Assembly: GCA_013399875.1 (NCBI GenBank)
Contig: VXAZ01003887.1
Location: 1,345,855-1,409,854 of the forward strand
Direction of reading: 5' to 3'
Source: Gymnorhina tibicen
Taxonomy: Eukaryota > Chordata > Aves > Passeriformes > Artamidae
DNA: 64,000 nt
Part shown: positions 50,591 to 62,265 of the stretch, piece by piece
Layout of the letters: every line of letters starts with the position of its first letter
How positions within the stretch are numbered: position 1 is the first letter of the stretch
Translations under genes and position numbers: made by a program
The notes under the pieces: model-generated
The model's database searches: none
What the model was told of the DNA's origin: nothing
Seen by the model: only the letters and a program-made list of their open reading frames with translations

Positions 50591-53500
50591 TTAGGGATTT
50601 GATCCCATACAAGTGGCATTCAGATTTTGAAATTACTGCATAAAAGCAAAGCAGCATACCTTTATTTATAAATTTATGAGGAATCTTTCCTGAAGAGTTT
50701 TATAGGAGACTTATATTGTTGTTCTTTTTTTTATTTTATGATTTTATTTTAATGATTTATTTACATATTTTAATGATTGTGTTAGTTTGCAGATTATTGA
50801 AGACCTGCAAATAATTAAGTGTACAGCTCATTATTTTTACCACATTTGAACACTTAATGCAATACACAAACTGCATTGGGAACAACTTTGAGAAATACAG
50901 GGGTATGTCATTGAGAGAAATAATTTTCTCATTTTTAGCCCAAATAGATAGAAGTTTTGAAGTAAAATATAACTGAAGGATTTCTGTGTGCAAGTCCATC
51001 TTTGAATCTTTCCATCTTTGATACCAAGGCCCCTGTTAAGAGCTATAGTCTTGCTGAAAGCATGATAAAAGTAATTTCAAAGAAAATAGGTGCAAGGGAG
51101 AGCAAAGATGACACTGAAGAATTTCCTCTGTTGTCAGAAGGCTGTGGAACATTATTAATTAGCAGCTAAAATATAATCTCATTTATATGCTTCCTAGGAG
51201 AAAGAAGCATGCTGTAAAAGAATAGTGAATGATATATCTATATAAAAGATCATAAATATACTTTGAAAGTCTTTGACTGTTTACATTTTCTTATGACAGA
51301 GGCTAGGTTTTGTTTTTTCAACTATGACTGGAAGGGTCCCAGCCATTTCAAGTTTAGCTTAGCCTGTGTTTGGCAATTCTGGTAAAAGTAAATGTTTGGG
51401 GGTTTTGCCTCAGAAGTCTTTAAGACTAGCAGAGTGCCCTCCAGCTTTCTTAGTCTGGTGTCTGTGGATGCTGAAGCAATATGAGGGGACTGAACTGCAG
51501 GCAACACCCTCGCTCCTGTGCCCTTTCCCAAGAATGTTTGCCACGAGCACAGTTGGAGGCAGGCTATTGAACTAAATGGACCACACACCTGACCCACAGG
51601 GCATTTCTGAAGTTCATATTATTTCAGGAGGACAAAGGTGCCTGAATTTCTTTATGTCCCTTGGCTTATGTACACCATCTCTAATTTTTTTTTGTTCCAT
51701 AGTATAGGAAGAGAACTACCATGGAGAACAAAGAACTGCAATGATGAATCACTGCAATGGAGAACTGGTACAAATCTGAGAGTTACAAATTTTTTTTTTT
51801 TTTTGTGATTCTACTGTTCTTTTTGCCATGACGAGCTCTCAAGTAGAGATCCAACATGATTTCTCACCCTTGACTTACAGCCCTCAGTTCTGTATGTCTA
51901 AAAATTGGTCTTTTCCTGATCTAAATTTTAACACAGCATCCCAAATTGTAGATCATGACAGTTTTCACAATTAGGAGCAAAACATTATAATTATAGCAAT
52001 AATGTTAACATCATTTCTGACCAGTCTTTGTCAAAGCACCTAATAAGTTTCAGTATTAAATGATTTTTAAATAAATCTGTATGACTCACTTTTCTTAAGG
52101 TCCAGTAAATTTAGGTGATTTGCTAAGTTTAGAAATCTGCAGCTGTTCTCATGCATCATTGTGAACAGAGAAAATCTCTCTATGAAGCAGACTGTGTCTG
52201 ATCATAATGCGCCCAGGTTGTGGCACTGCATAGAGATTTGAATCTCCTTTGCCTAACAGGGCAGATGGAGCACGGGAGAGCAGAGGGTTCTCAGCAGATG
52301 CTGGGAGGACTCCTCTGCCACTCGGAGCAGCACAGCTGTATCACCACAGCAGCGCATGGAACTCAAACCTTGTTTCTAGGAGCATTCTGCATTATATTGC
52401 TCTATAGTCTACAAATCCACCAGTGGTCAAGTACCAGTCTGAGGATCTACCTCATATTCTCAGTGACCTGAGTGACTGAGGCTTTCTATGATAGGTGTCG
52501 GATTTTTTAAATTCTTCTTTTTCCTATTTATTCATATGAAGTGTCTAATTTTAAAAGCAGTCCTTAAACTGCAAGCTAATTCCTGCAGGGAATTTCCTCC
52601 AGGGTTTTCAAAGTGATGTACTATTCCATTTCAGTACAAGCTAGCACTTAGCTGCCTCAATCATTTTGCAGATTACAAGACAATTATAAGTTTAGGTGCT
52701 TAAATATTATAAATAGTCTGACTTCTAATTTTTATTTCTTATTTATGATATATATCGTATATATGTATTTTTGTTTATGATAGTAAAATTATATATCATG
52801 TATGCATGAAGATCATGGCAAAAATAAAGAGAAATCTAACTGCTTCCTAACATTATTTCTGAGTTAACTCTACATCCATTTCACTACTGAATCTTAAATT
52901 CTTAATATGAAAGCTATAGAACATAAAATGGGAAACATTATTATGCTGCTATATAAAGCCACAATTATTTCCACAAATTCAGTAGTGAGCATAGTTCTGA
53001 TCATCTCAAAAAGACTGTAGCAGGACTGAAAAGAAGACACAGAGAAAGGAGCAAGTGTGATTGAGAACAGAATCACATCCACAGAACAGTACAGGATGGA
53101 AGGGAGATGTGAACCTCTGGCTGCTGGACACACACAGCATGTTAGGGAGGCATCACTCTTCTGCACCCCTATTGCTACATCACCACTTCTACCAACTTTC
53201 AGAGACTGCACTTTGGAAGAGGTGGATCTTAGATCTCTGTCGTAGTACAATTACAATTTTCTTGCATTTATCATAAATTTCAGGACTCTGCTTTTGATCT
53301 TTCATGTGGTGAAATTCTGTCTCTGTCCAGAAAGGTCTTTTGGGCTCCATCATTTATACTGTTCTGTAATTTTCCATGCAGGTCTGACTTCAGGGTATTA
53401 TTAAAATATCCAATGAAAAGTCTTCATTTCACAAAGCTGACTATGAAAAAAACCAATTAACATCTCCCCTCCTAAAACATTTAATTAAATGTATTGATTC

Positions 53501-54446
53501 AGACCAAGACTCTCTCAGAAAAAAAGAAATCTTAAAACATGTTCCTAATATATATGCTAGTTTATCAGGTCAGGTTTACCTGTCTTCCAAATGAGGACTT
53601 GAAAAATCTAGGATACTTGTGGTCCTATCTCAGGGATGCTTTCTTTTGGCACAGGATATTAGTTCTGGAACAGGGCTTTCTTCTTCCAAGACAGTGCTGT
53701 CAAAGTCAGAATTTCATGTAATTCAACTTCAGAGGCCTTTTGAGATAGATACATTTGTCTGTATGCTGCCTTCCCAACAGAGTGGTAAGCAGAACTTCAA
53801 ATGACTTGTTATTTGTACTCTTTTATCACTAGATTTCATATTACTAACTCTCAAGATTGCCCTTATCCAGAAATAGGAATGCTAACAAATATATGACACT
53901 TACAAAATTAGTACAATGTTTGACTATAACATGATTCCATAGCATCTGTTACATCTCAATATGTCACTGAATATTTCACAATTATTTAACATCTATCACA
54001 GCTTTCTTCTCCAAGAAGGATTAAGTATTTAAAAGTTTTTTCCTTTCTAGCATAACGTTCTGCAGCTACTAGGCTTTTCTCAGGAGACCTATCTCAGATC
54101 TTTTAACACAGTAACTCATTCTAAGACGTAACATTGTAGGTGTGTTAATTTTCATAGCTAGTTTGTAAGCCATCTTTGTCCACATTATTCAACTTTTTGT
54201 TGTATATAGTCAAGCCAACGGTAAATTAAATTTATATAAATTAGAATGACTTTTTAAAATAATTTTATAAATAAATGCAAACTTGTCTGGGCACAAAAAG
54301 AAATACTCCTCCCTGGTGTCAGCGAAGGATAACATTTTACTAAGGCTGAGATGTTCTCCACAGCATGGGTATCAAAGCAATTTTAAACACCAGACTCCCT
54401 CACTAACTCTACATTAGCAAATACTTCATTGCAAAACCAGTAATTT
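50591..54446. other. Intergenic, no gene recognised
   Basis: AT-rich unique DNA. Noted: a poly-T tract of about 16 bases near 51789-51804 and an alternating-AT zone at 52740-52805. A weak CR1-like word (cagtacaggatggaaggg) near 53088 is too short to call. Confidence 0.5.
51789..51804. repeat. Poly-T tract
   Basis: About 16 T in a row. It could mark the tail of a minus-strand retrocopy, but no source gene was recognised to its right. Confidence 0.85.
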
Positions 54447-54765
54447 AGAAGGAAAGGCTGAGAGAATTGGGTTTGTTCAGACTGGAAAAGAGAAGGCTTT
54501 GGGGTGACCTAATTGCCACCTTCCAGTACCTGAAGGGATCCTACAAGAAAGCTGGAGAGGGACTTTTTACAAGAGAATGTAGTGACAGGACAAGGGGGAA
54601 TGGTCTCAAACTGAAAGAAAGAAGGTTTAGATTAGATATTAGGAAGAAATTCTTTACTGTGAGAGTGGTGAGACACTGGAACAGGTTGCCAAACTCCACC
54701 CTCACTTTAACTTTGATCAACATCCAAAGGTCCCATTGAAAGGACTAAGACAGGTCTTGAGCCAT
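54447..54765 (+). mobile_element. CR1 LINE fragment with readable ORF2 C-terminus
   Basis: From 54467 the plus frame reads through 90 codons with the CR1 ORF2 C-terminal motifs in order: [50 protein letters not shown] and NRLP. No stop interrupts this stretch, so the copy is less decayed than its neighbours. Odd: similarity fades just after the NRLP region and the usual 3' UTR and terminal octamer repeats are absent, although LINE insertion normally preserves the 3' end. It is a remnant, not a host gene. Confidence 0.92.
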
Positions 54766-55927
54766 GGAAAAAAATCCAAGAGGACACTGTGATGGCAGTG
54801 ACACTGGCTTTTCTTTCAAGTGAAAAACCAGACACGGAGAATGGGATGTCTTGTTGCTGATGGTCAGCTGGACTGCTTGGCATATGCAGGAAGGCTTGGA
54901 GAACTTCATGGTGGTGCAAAGTAGTCATTGTTCAGACTCATGTCTCCATTAGGTATTGCCACACGTTTCATGTGAGGCCAGAATGGTCTTCTGGTTTAGT
55001 TTATTCTCCTCCAGAATGAATCTTGATTTGCATGCACCATAAAGACTCTGCAAACCAAGCCAATACACAGAAAGTGGGGAAGATCAGGAGATTCACTTCA
55101 GAGCTGCACTGCTTTGAGACAAAATGTTAATGCCTGTGCAGCCTCTGGGCTCTTTTAAAATTCATCACTAAATTTTTTACTTCTTGCAAATAAGAGGCTC
55201 AAACATGGATCCTAAAATAACTATGATTAAAACCCCCAGTTGTTATTACTATTTCTTTTAAACAATGGTGCAATGTATTTTCTCAAATTGTTACTGGGAA
55301 TATCTACACAAAATGTTAAACAAACAGGCCTGTTTTTTTTATATTTGGGCAGCCTTCCCAAAGAATAATGTTGAGGAATCAAAGCAGGAATGCAGAATGC
55401 TGTTGTAATTCATCCTGATTTTAAGATGGCATTTCATTGCCAGAGAAGTGTAAAGCTGATATATTATAGTAAATGAGAGTCATGCCAAAGCTTTTCTTTG
55501 AACTGTGACATTTCGTGTGTCAGCTAGTTTACTCTGACTAGTCAGCCACCACCCACACAGCTGATTAAAGATGGAAGACACAGTAACACTGCCACAAACT
55601 TAATGTACTATCTTTACACGAAGTTTTATTTTGGGAACCTTATAGGGAAATACTGCCTATTCTATGATGTACTGCACATATTTATTTATTTTTTATTCTT
55701 CTGATTAATGGATAAATGGATGAAATATTACTTGACGGGGAAAAAAAAGTAAAAGGTAAAAAGAATATTTATGTGTGGCCAATCTTGATATTGGGCTTAA
55801 TTGTCTGAATTATTTTTCAATGAAAACTCTCCCAGATTTCAGTATACTACACTGGGCAGGCCATCAGGAATGTCATGTTGCTCAAAGACCACAGTTTTAC
55901 AATTGTTCATTCAATAAATAAATTAAT
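54766..55927. other. Intergenic, no gene recognised
   Basis: Unique sequence with short homopolymers (T run near 55333, A run near 55741). Nothing else was recognised. Confidence 0.5.
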
Positions 55928-56165
55928 AGAAACATAGAATGGGATTGGTTGGGAAGGATATTTATAGGTCATCTAGTCCATCCCCCTACCATGAGCAGGG
56001 ACATTTTTCACAAGATCAGGTCACTCAAAGCCCCATCCAGACTGACCGTGAATGCTTCCAATGATGGAGCATTCACAGCTTTTCTGAACAGCTTGTTCAA
56101 ACTAAACCTACCCTCTTTCACTTTAAAACTGTTGCCCTTTTTGCTCTCTGTACAGACCATGGTAA
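55928..56165 (-). mobile_element. CR1 LINE fragment (second subfamily type)
   Basis: gaaacatagaatgggattgg is followed by ggtcatctagtccatccccc, aagatcaggtcactcaaagc, cccatccagactgaccgtga, ccaatgatggagcattcaca, actaaacctaccctctttca and tttaaaactgttgccctttt. These are the inverted 3' blocks of the CR1 group that carries aaagccccatcca. It differs from the gtccaaccattaac group at 18121 and 45423, so at least two subfamilies inserted here. Confidence 0.9.
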
Positions 56166-58682
56166 AAAGTCAAAACCATCCAAATCCTTTAAAAGGAAAT
56201 TACAGAATAGGAAATTCCAACAGCTATAGGGAATTACAGAAGTCCCACAGGAACAAAACAAATACACTTTGATAGGATTTATGGTTATATAATCTATTTG
56301 CTATAAAATGGGGGCAATTGGCAAAGTATATAAAGGATGTATTTGAAAATAATTTAAACACATGACCACTCACTTGGAAAGTAAGTATTTTCTAATGGAT
56401 GCTTTTAACAAGGAAATCCTGTTTATTAAGTAAATGTGGTGTCAGAAAACAAGAAAAAGTTTATGTAGTAAGGAAGCAAATGTACTCATTAACTTTGAAA
56501 AGTGTAACATTCTGGTAAGTAAATCCTGAACATCCCCTGTTCCATAAGGTACATGAATAACTATTTGTTAGAGAGCAATGGCTCTTTAGCTACTGCAACT
56601 TGGTTTTTTTTCAGTTCTGGAGGTTCAGACAGTTCTGGCTCCCAGGGGCAAAGATGGCAGCGATCAAACAAAAAAAACTTTATTATCTCAGCTCACATCA
56701 CTTTTATCACTGATGTCCTTACACTCTTGGAAATGTTGCAGATAGGAGTGTAACCTGCTAACGAGTGAATAGTCTCATTCTATGTCACTCTGGAGTTAAA
56801 CTGAGTTGTCAAAGTTGCAACTTGCAGGCTAAGGTTGATTGTAGCTCTTAGCTCTGCCAATCCTTCTGTGTTGACCTTTGATGTTGAGCTCTAACACCAG
56901 CAGCAGAAAACAAAAACTGAAGAGCATGTAACCTCTTTCAACCAATAGCTGGGTAGCTATTAATTTTGTTATTTTCCCAAACCATTAGTGGGAATAGACC
57001 ACCACCTAATGTCTCTCCTGATTTTATCTGGTTTTAGCCATGGCCAAAGTGTTTCTGCAGTTTGCTAGCCCAGACAAGCAGTAACTAGTAATTAATTTCC
57101 ATTCAAGTATTCAAGAGGAAGAGTGTCACCATGGCCTACTCATTTCCACTTCACTGTGGTCATCAGCAGTTTTCTGTCAGTCCCATGGGAGGAGAAATGA
57201 GAGTACTTATCATCCTTTAATACAGATCTGCTCTTTTCTAAAAAAAATTCCAACATGGTAAAAAAATTTCATTGGCCTCTCCTGGAGTTTATGTTGACTC
57301 AGCAATTCAAGTTCATAGCACCTTTTGAAGTCCTTGAGAAAATAAGGATTGGGAACATATGGAAAAAAAGGAGATAAGATCACTTTCCTCTCTAGAGTTC
57401 CTTGCCATATATACAAGATATATAAATTTCTTACTATTAACTGCATACAAAGTTCTTTCTCTTTGGTAAAATATTTAACAGAATATTATACTTGTACAAT
57501 ATAGCATATAGATTGTCAACTATTTAAACAACAAATCATAGGTATACTAGAAATATAAACAGGAGGCCATAGTATTTTTAGCTGCTCCTTATGAACGAAA
57601 TAGTTTAAAATAGTAAATACGAAATAGTTTTAAATAAGTAAAATAATAATTAATGATAAAATAATCTATCACAATAAAATAATACTGCATGGATTTAGTG
57701 TCTAGGAAAGAACCAAAAAATGCACTCTAAGTAATAGCACAGCAGATTGTCATACATTTTCTCACAACTGTGCATAGACCTCTACCAACTATCCCTGTGG
57801 GATAATAATTCAATCTCCTGCATCTCAGAAGAGCATGTGATGATATTGCTAATTAACATCTATGGTGATGATTCTCTTATGAAAACATTCATCTATTGGG
57901 GAATGGCATTTCTAAGGCAAAGCTCCAATCTATTAGCATGTCTTACCATCACCTTTCAAAGGCAACACCACTTTGCTCCTGCTGATTAGCAAATAAAGCA
58001 TGATATTTGAGTCATAGCTCCTTTCATCTAGCAGATACCTGGTCCTTATATACAGAATCAGGTATAGCTGCTGATATACTCAGTGTTACCAACTTCCTCT
58101 CATTATTTATATATTACGTGCCTCGGAATTAGAAAAGAGAAGGATTCCACTTTGATTGTACCTGGAGAGAAATACACATGTAACAGGAACAGAAAACATA
58201 GATATCATTTTATAAATACTTCACCTGTAAATTGTACTCTGGAATGTCTCACTGAAATTTGAAAGAAATTGGAGACTGTTGACTTAAGGGTAGAAGTGGT
58301 ACTCTCTTCCTCTTATTGATTATTATTATTATTTGTTATTTTGCTATTTATTTTCAGCAGTATTAAGTATATGCTACAGTTTCTAGGCTCTCTGGAGGAA
58401 AGGATTGCTTCTGGACAGCTTAAAAAAAAATAATCTCTACCATAAGCAACGTAACAACTGGCAGGTAAACAGAACTGAAGCCATGGAGTGAGGCATATGA
58501 ACAGAGACAGTCCTCCTAATGAAATCTCTGTTTTCTGTTACTATTAATATGAACACAAGAAGACATTAGGAATTGATCACAGATAAAATAAATTGAATAA
58601 AAAAGATTTCTCTCATTATAGCATGTCTTAGATGGATATATATAAAGTTACAGCAGGTAAGAATATCTCCCAGTTACTGGAC

Positions 58683-58714
58683 AGAAGAGAGCGAGAGAGA
58701 GGGAGAGAGAGGGG
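58683..58714. repeat. GA-rich microsatellite
   Basis: An imperfect (GA)n with gcga and ggga interruptions, purine-only on the plus strand apart from one C. Confidence 0.85.
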
Positions 58715-58792
58715 AAGACAACTTTGTAGACAATGACAGCTTTTACCTTATACTGTCCCTCAACTACTGGGAAATTCTGTGGTCTAGCTAGT

Positions 58793-58815
58793 GTATGTAT
58801 ATATATATACACATA
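58793..58815. repeat. Alternating purine-pyrimidine (TA/TG) tract
   Basis: gtatgtatatatatatacac is alternating and self-complementary in its centre. It is a simple repeat with no other feature. Confidence 0.75.
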
Positions 58816-59159
58816 CTGCATATAGTGTATATCTCCAAATTCTTCCCTAAAAGTCAGTTGAATGTTTGAATACACAGAATTTTCAGCCTGCAAGACTGAG
58901 GTCCATGATGCACATTTAAAAAAATTATTTTTAACTCTATTAATTTTTTTTTAAAAAAGCTAAGTATTTATGCTTGCTTCCTTACATACAATGTTCTTGG
59001 TAATTGTTCAGAACTAAATCATGTAGCTAATTAACTAATAAATGTTAAATTAAAAACAATGTGTAATGTATAAAAAAGATCAATATATGTAAGTAACACA
59101 GTAAAGGGAAGACAAATACACTACTTATAAAAATCCCAAAACCAGCAGGCATTATCAAC

Positions 59160-59558
59160 CATAAATTTAATCTACATGTTTCTATACATGTGAGATATTT
59201 TGGTCTGTCAACAAAGGACTGTTGAAAAAGTGAACAAGTAAATTTCACAGTAACTGGAAATCAGAATTGCTCCTTTTTTGTCTGTGAAGTCAAAAAGAAA
59301 AAGTACAGAGTTACAGTTCCTAAGTAGGGTAATTGTGAATCAATTGAGATTTCAAATATTTTAAGCATTCTACACACATATACACATGTAAATTAATACA
59401 CCCAACTTGTCAACAGTAAATCTTCAAAGGCTGTTCTTCAGAGCTACACTTACAGCCAAAGTTCTTAAAATGCTGCCTGAAACAAATGAAGTTTCATTGA
59501 TTTTTAAATATCTTGAGATCTGAAGTTTTCACTTTGTCTTTTTACCAGAAAATATTCC
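59160..59558 (-). other. EFCAB11: Probable EFCAB11 3' UTR
   Basis: This follows the TAA stop on the minus strand. No AATAAA was seen in the first several hundred bases. The first plausible polyadenylation signal is ATTAAA (plus strand tttaat at 59166-59171), roughly 390 bases after the stop. The endpoint is therefore a guess, and the UTR may extend further left to the TTTATT (minus AATAAA) near 58350. No transcript evidence is available. Confidence 0.4.
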
Positions 59559-59658
59559 TTAGGCAAAGTACACTGGTGATACTTCATCTTGTCCATACTT
59601 CATTGCAGATTCAAACTCTTTGAAGCTGATGCAGCCATCAGAATCCTGATCGACTTCT
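59559..59658 (-). CDS. EFCAB11: EFCAB11, terminal coding exon (EF-hand protein C-terminus), partial
   Basis: Seen: reading the minus strand, a pyrimidine-rich tract ending in ttacag (acceptor AG at 59659-59660) is followed by one base completing the previous codon and then an open frame of 32 codons ending in TAA at 59561-59559. The peptide starts EVDQDSDGCISFKEFESAM and ends in SPVYFA. DQDSDGCISFKE is a canonical 12-residue EF-hand loop: Asp at 1, 3 and 5, Gly at 6, Ile at 8, Glu at 12, with an exiting helix FESAMKYGQ. Known: the C-terminus of human EFCAB11, as I remember it, reads EVDRDSDGHVSFRDFEYALNYGQ and then stops soon after, which matches residue by residue with conservative changes. 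The split codon before GAA fits the Arg at that site. The role is presumed Ca2+ binding, and the cellular function is poorly known. Odd: the bird tail after YGQ is several residues longer. Alternatives are other EF-hand proteins, but the tail match favours EFCAB11. Upstream exons are not in the window. Confidence 0.85.
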
Positions 59659-60539
59659 CTGTAAGGGAAGAGATTTGGTATTTAAAACCCAAAAGACTAT
59701 GCAAAACAGACATTACACTTAGCTGTAGATATCCAGCACCAATATTGTTTTTGAAGAGCTCAAGAGTCCTAAAACTTGAATTCTGTACAAAGAAATAAAG
59801 AAGTAAAAAATGTTTTTCGTGTAGTGCATCTTTATGAGGAGCTCAGTTTTTTAAAAAGAAGTATCACAATATATATTCAACAGGAGATAAAAGTTAATTA
59901 CAGTATGACCTGTGCAAATTTAGCACTTTTAGCACTAATTTAGATTCTACACCTTATGCCTAATTCCCCAGATTCAATCACCTGTGACAGAGATCCTCAA
60001 ACTTTCGTAGTACAACATGCACCCCAAGACCTCTAGCCCTTAAGATAGCACAAGCTGACATTTAAAATTTCTCTGAGTGCTCCATGACCTTCCACATGCT
60101 GCAAGCTTATGTTGAAACAAAGATTATGTTAACAGAAGACCTGCTCCTTGTGACTGTAAGAAAAACAAGCTAATTCTTATGTTATGATATCCTAAAGTGA
60201 ATATTCCAATAGTCAAAAAAGGTCTCTGAAGAGTAAAAGCTGTTACTATTTATTTCTGAGACAGAAGCTGGTAGAAGACAGCATTTCAATTAACAACATT
60301 AACACACAGGGCTAAGTTTTATTAAATACACTTGGCAAAATTATTTGATGCAATGATAAATTAGGCTGACACTATGCTATTAATGGTATTCTGTAAAGTA
60401 TTTTTCTTAGTTCTCCATAGCTTTCTTACTAGAAATACACTTAACAAAAGTTAAATAATTTAAAAATTGATTAATTGTTGGATCTCAACATTCATTCATC
60501 ATTTAGAAAAATATTTCATCGGTTTATACCAATGTCCAG

Positions 60540-60640
60540 ACCATAGCTTTATTCATAATCTAAATATTAATAATCCAATTAATTTAATTAATAATTTCAT
60601 TTTATTCATAATTTAATTCAAAATTTATTATTACTGTCAA
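60540..60640. repeat. AT-rich low-complexity zone
   Basis: A near-pure A/T segment built from aattaatttaattaataat-like words within the EFCAB11 intron. Confidence 0.8.
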
Positions 60641-60830
60641 CAATTACAGATGACAAAAAGATTGCTGGAATTATAGTGCTGCAAATTTTGCCATCACCAT
60701 TAGCATTCAATGGTAGTATTCGTGCCATCTTGCAGCATGCAAAATGGTATGTAACTTCTACATAGACAAAACTGAGAATTCCAAAATGGTCCGTGCTCTT
60801 CAGCAGAGGCACATCCTATTATCCCTTGGA

Positions 60831-60831
60831 N
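60831..60831. other. Single ambiguous base
   Basis: One N in cccttggangttcttccc, probably an unresolved base or a one-base scaffold artefact. It lies in intron and affects no supported feature. Confidence 0.95.
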
Positions 60832-62077
60832 GTTCTTCCCTTTTCCCTGAAGAAGTCCTACTTAGATTAAAATTATTTTCCCTTTCGATAAATATTATTA
60901 AGCATCATTTATTTCAAGAATCCCTCAGACTACCAACTTCCCACCTTTTTGGAAATTTGAACATTGTTTGGTAAGATTCCTGTCATCTGTTGGCAATAAA
61001 CAACCTGTACTAGTGCTTAATTTCACCATCAATGAACTATTACCCTCTTGTGAAGTAGACTTGATCAGACAAAGTTCAAGCCTCATGGTGCAATGATGAA
61101 CCTTACATGGCCATAAACATATGAAATGACAGCCTGACATTATGGAAATATTTAAATTAAATTTCTTCAGCTCATTGTTGGCTCTGCCGTAAGACTAAAA
61201 CATGATGACATTCTATTCTTTTTCAGGTAAGGACACGTTTGAGATGCGGTCACCCTTAATCAAGTCTTTAGGGACAACATGACAGCTGAAGATAGATCAG
61301 TCACACAGTTTCTTGATTAAAAGGATCCTTTTAAATACCACATATCATAATACAAAGACATGTAAGCTAATTCAGGAGTGAAGGATGAATGCAGGTCATA
61401 ATTACAAGATGGAGATGCTGTCCTGGAAGCAGGAACTGAAAAGGCTGAGGAGTCATAGAAAGTAATCAAATGAAGATCATCTTCTACTGGGATGCTTTAC
61501 CTAAGAGTGTGAGTAGAATCCTTGAATGTATAAGCAGGATAATATCTAAATCTAATGCAATACTGATTTTATTTCAGAATACAATGTTAGGAAAATTAGG
61601 AAGGAAATACTGTGTCTATTTTCTGGTGCCTGTACTTCAAGAAGGATACTGAGGAACTTAAAAGAATTGAGAAAACAAATTAACAGTAACTATACAAGTT
61701 ACAAAAAACATGCCTAGCATGCCTTTTAACAAGACATTAAAACACTCTATGGGAAAAAAAAAGAGAATTAAGAGATTGGAGAACTGATCCATTCAAATCA
61801 AGACTATAAATATCTCTCTAGGAAATGTATTTTGGATAGTAAATATCTTTTTGTGCTTACAAGGAATGACATACAGATAGGTGCAAATTGAAGCCAAAGC
61901 TAGAAAAACTTTGAACTTAAATAAGAGGGTTTTTTTTAAAAAGAGGTTGGTGGGCTATTAAGGTAACTTACCAAGGGACATAAGAAGTGATAATCCCTTT
62001 ATTTACCTTCCCTTGGCACATTCAGGAATCTCTAAACCACACATGTATGTCTGCATGTCCTTATGATGTATATTTAT

Positions 62078-62265
62078 TGCATGGATTTGTCTAACACCTT
62101 TTTGAATGGTTGTGAAGCCCATGGCCTGAACACCTGCTCTATGACTAAGTATCACCTCTTATTGTTTTGAACCTGCAAGTCTTTTGATGCTCTTTATAGC
62201 TGAAGTACCCTTCTCAGTGACTCTATGTGTCAAAGAGTGCATAAACCAGATCTTAAAGATCAACC
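62078..62265 (-). mobile_element. Very old CR1/L3-like LINE fragment
   Basis: catggatttgtctaacacct and ttttgaatggttgtgaagcc are followed by a diverged ctctatgactaagtatcacc and ttattgttttgaacctgcaa. This order matches the inverted L3/CR1 block (catgaatttgtctaatccct, ttttgaacccatttaaact, ...gtgaagaagta, tgttttgaacctgctgcc). It is an ancient amniote LINE in the EFCAB11 intron, with no frame left. Confidence 0.6.

Larger units (their letters stand above)
56166..59159. other. AT-rich downstream flank of EFCAB11
   Basis: Very AT-rich. It contains duplicated cgaaatagttt words near 57597 and 57619, an (att)n at about 58317-58340, a GA-rich tract at about 58683-58714 and an alternating gtatatatatata zone at about 58793-58815. 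No exon was seen. Part of it may belong to a longer EFCAB11 3' UTR. Confidence 0.45.

Noticed and set aside
53040..53220. Possible CR1 words near cagtacaggatggaaggg
   Set aside because: Only one short block matches, and flanking blocks are not in the expected order.
54467..54739. 90-codon frame as a host gene
   Set aside because: Its motifs are those of the CR1 ORF2 C-terminus; it is a retroelement remnant.
61223..61240. tttttcag followed directly by gtaagg, resembling splice sites on the plus strand
   Set aside because: An acceptor and donor with no exon between them; no coding or conservation signal around it.
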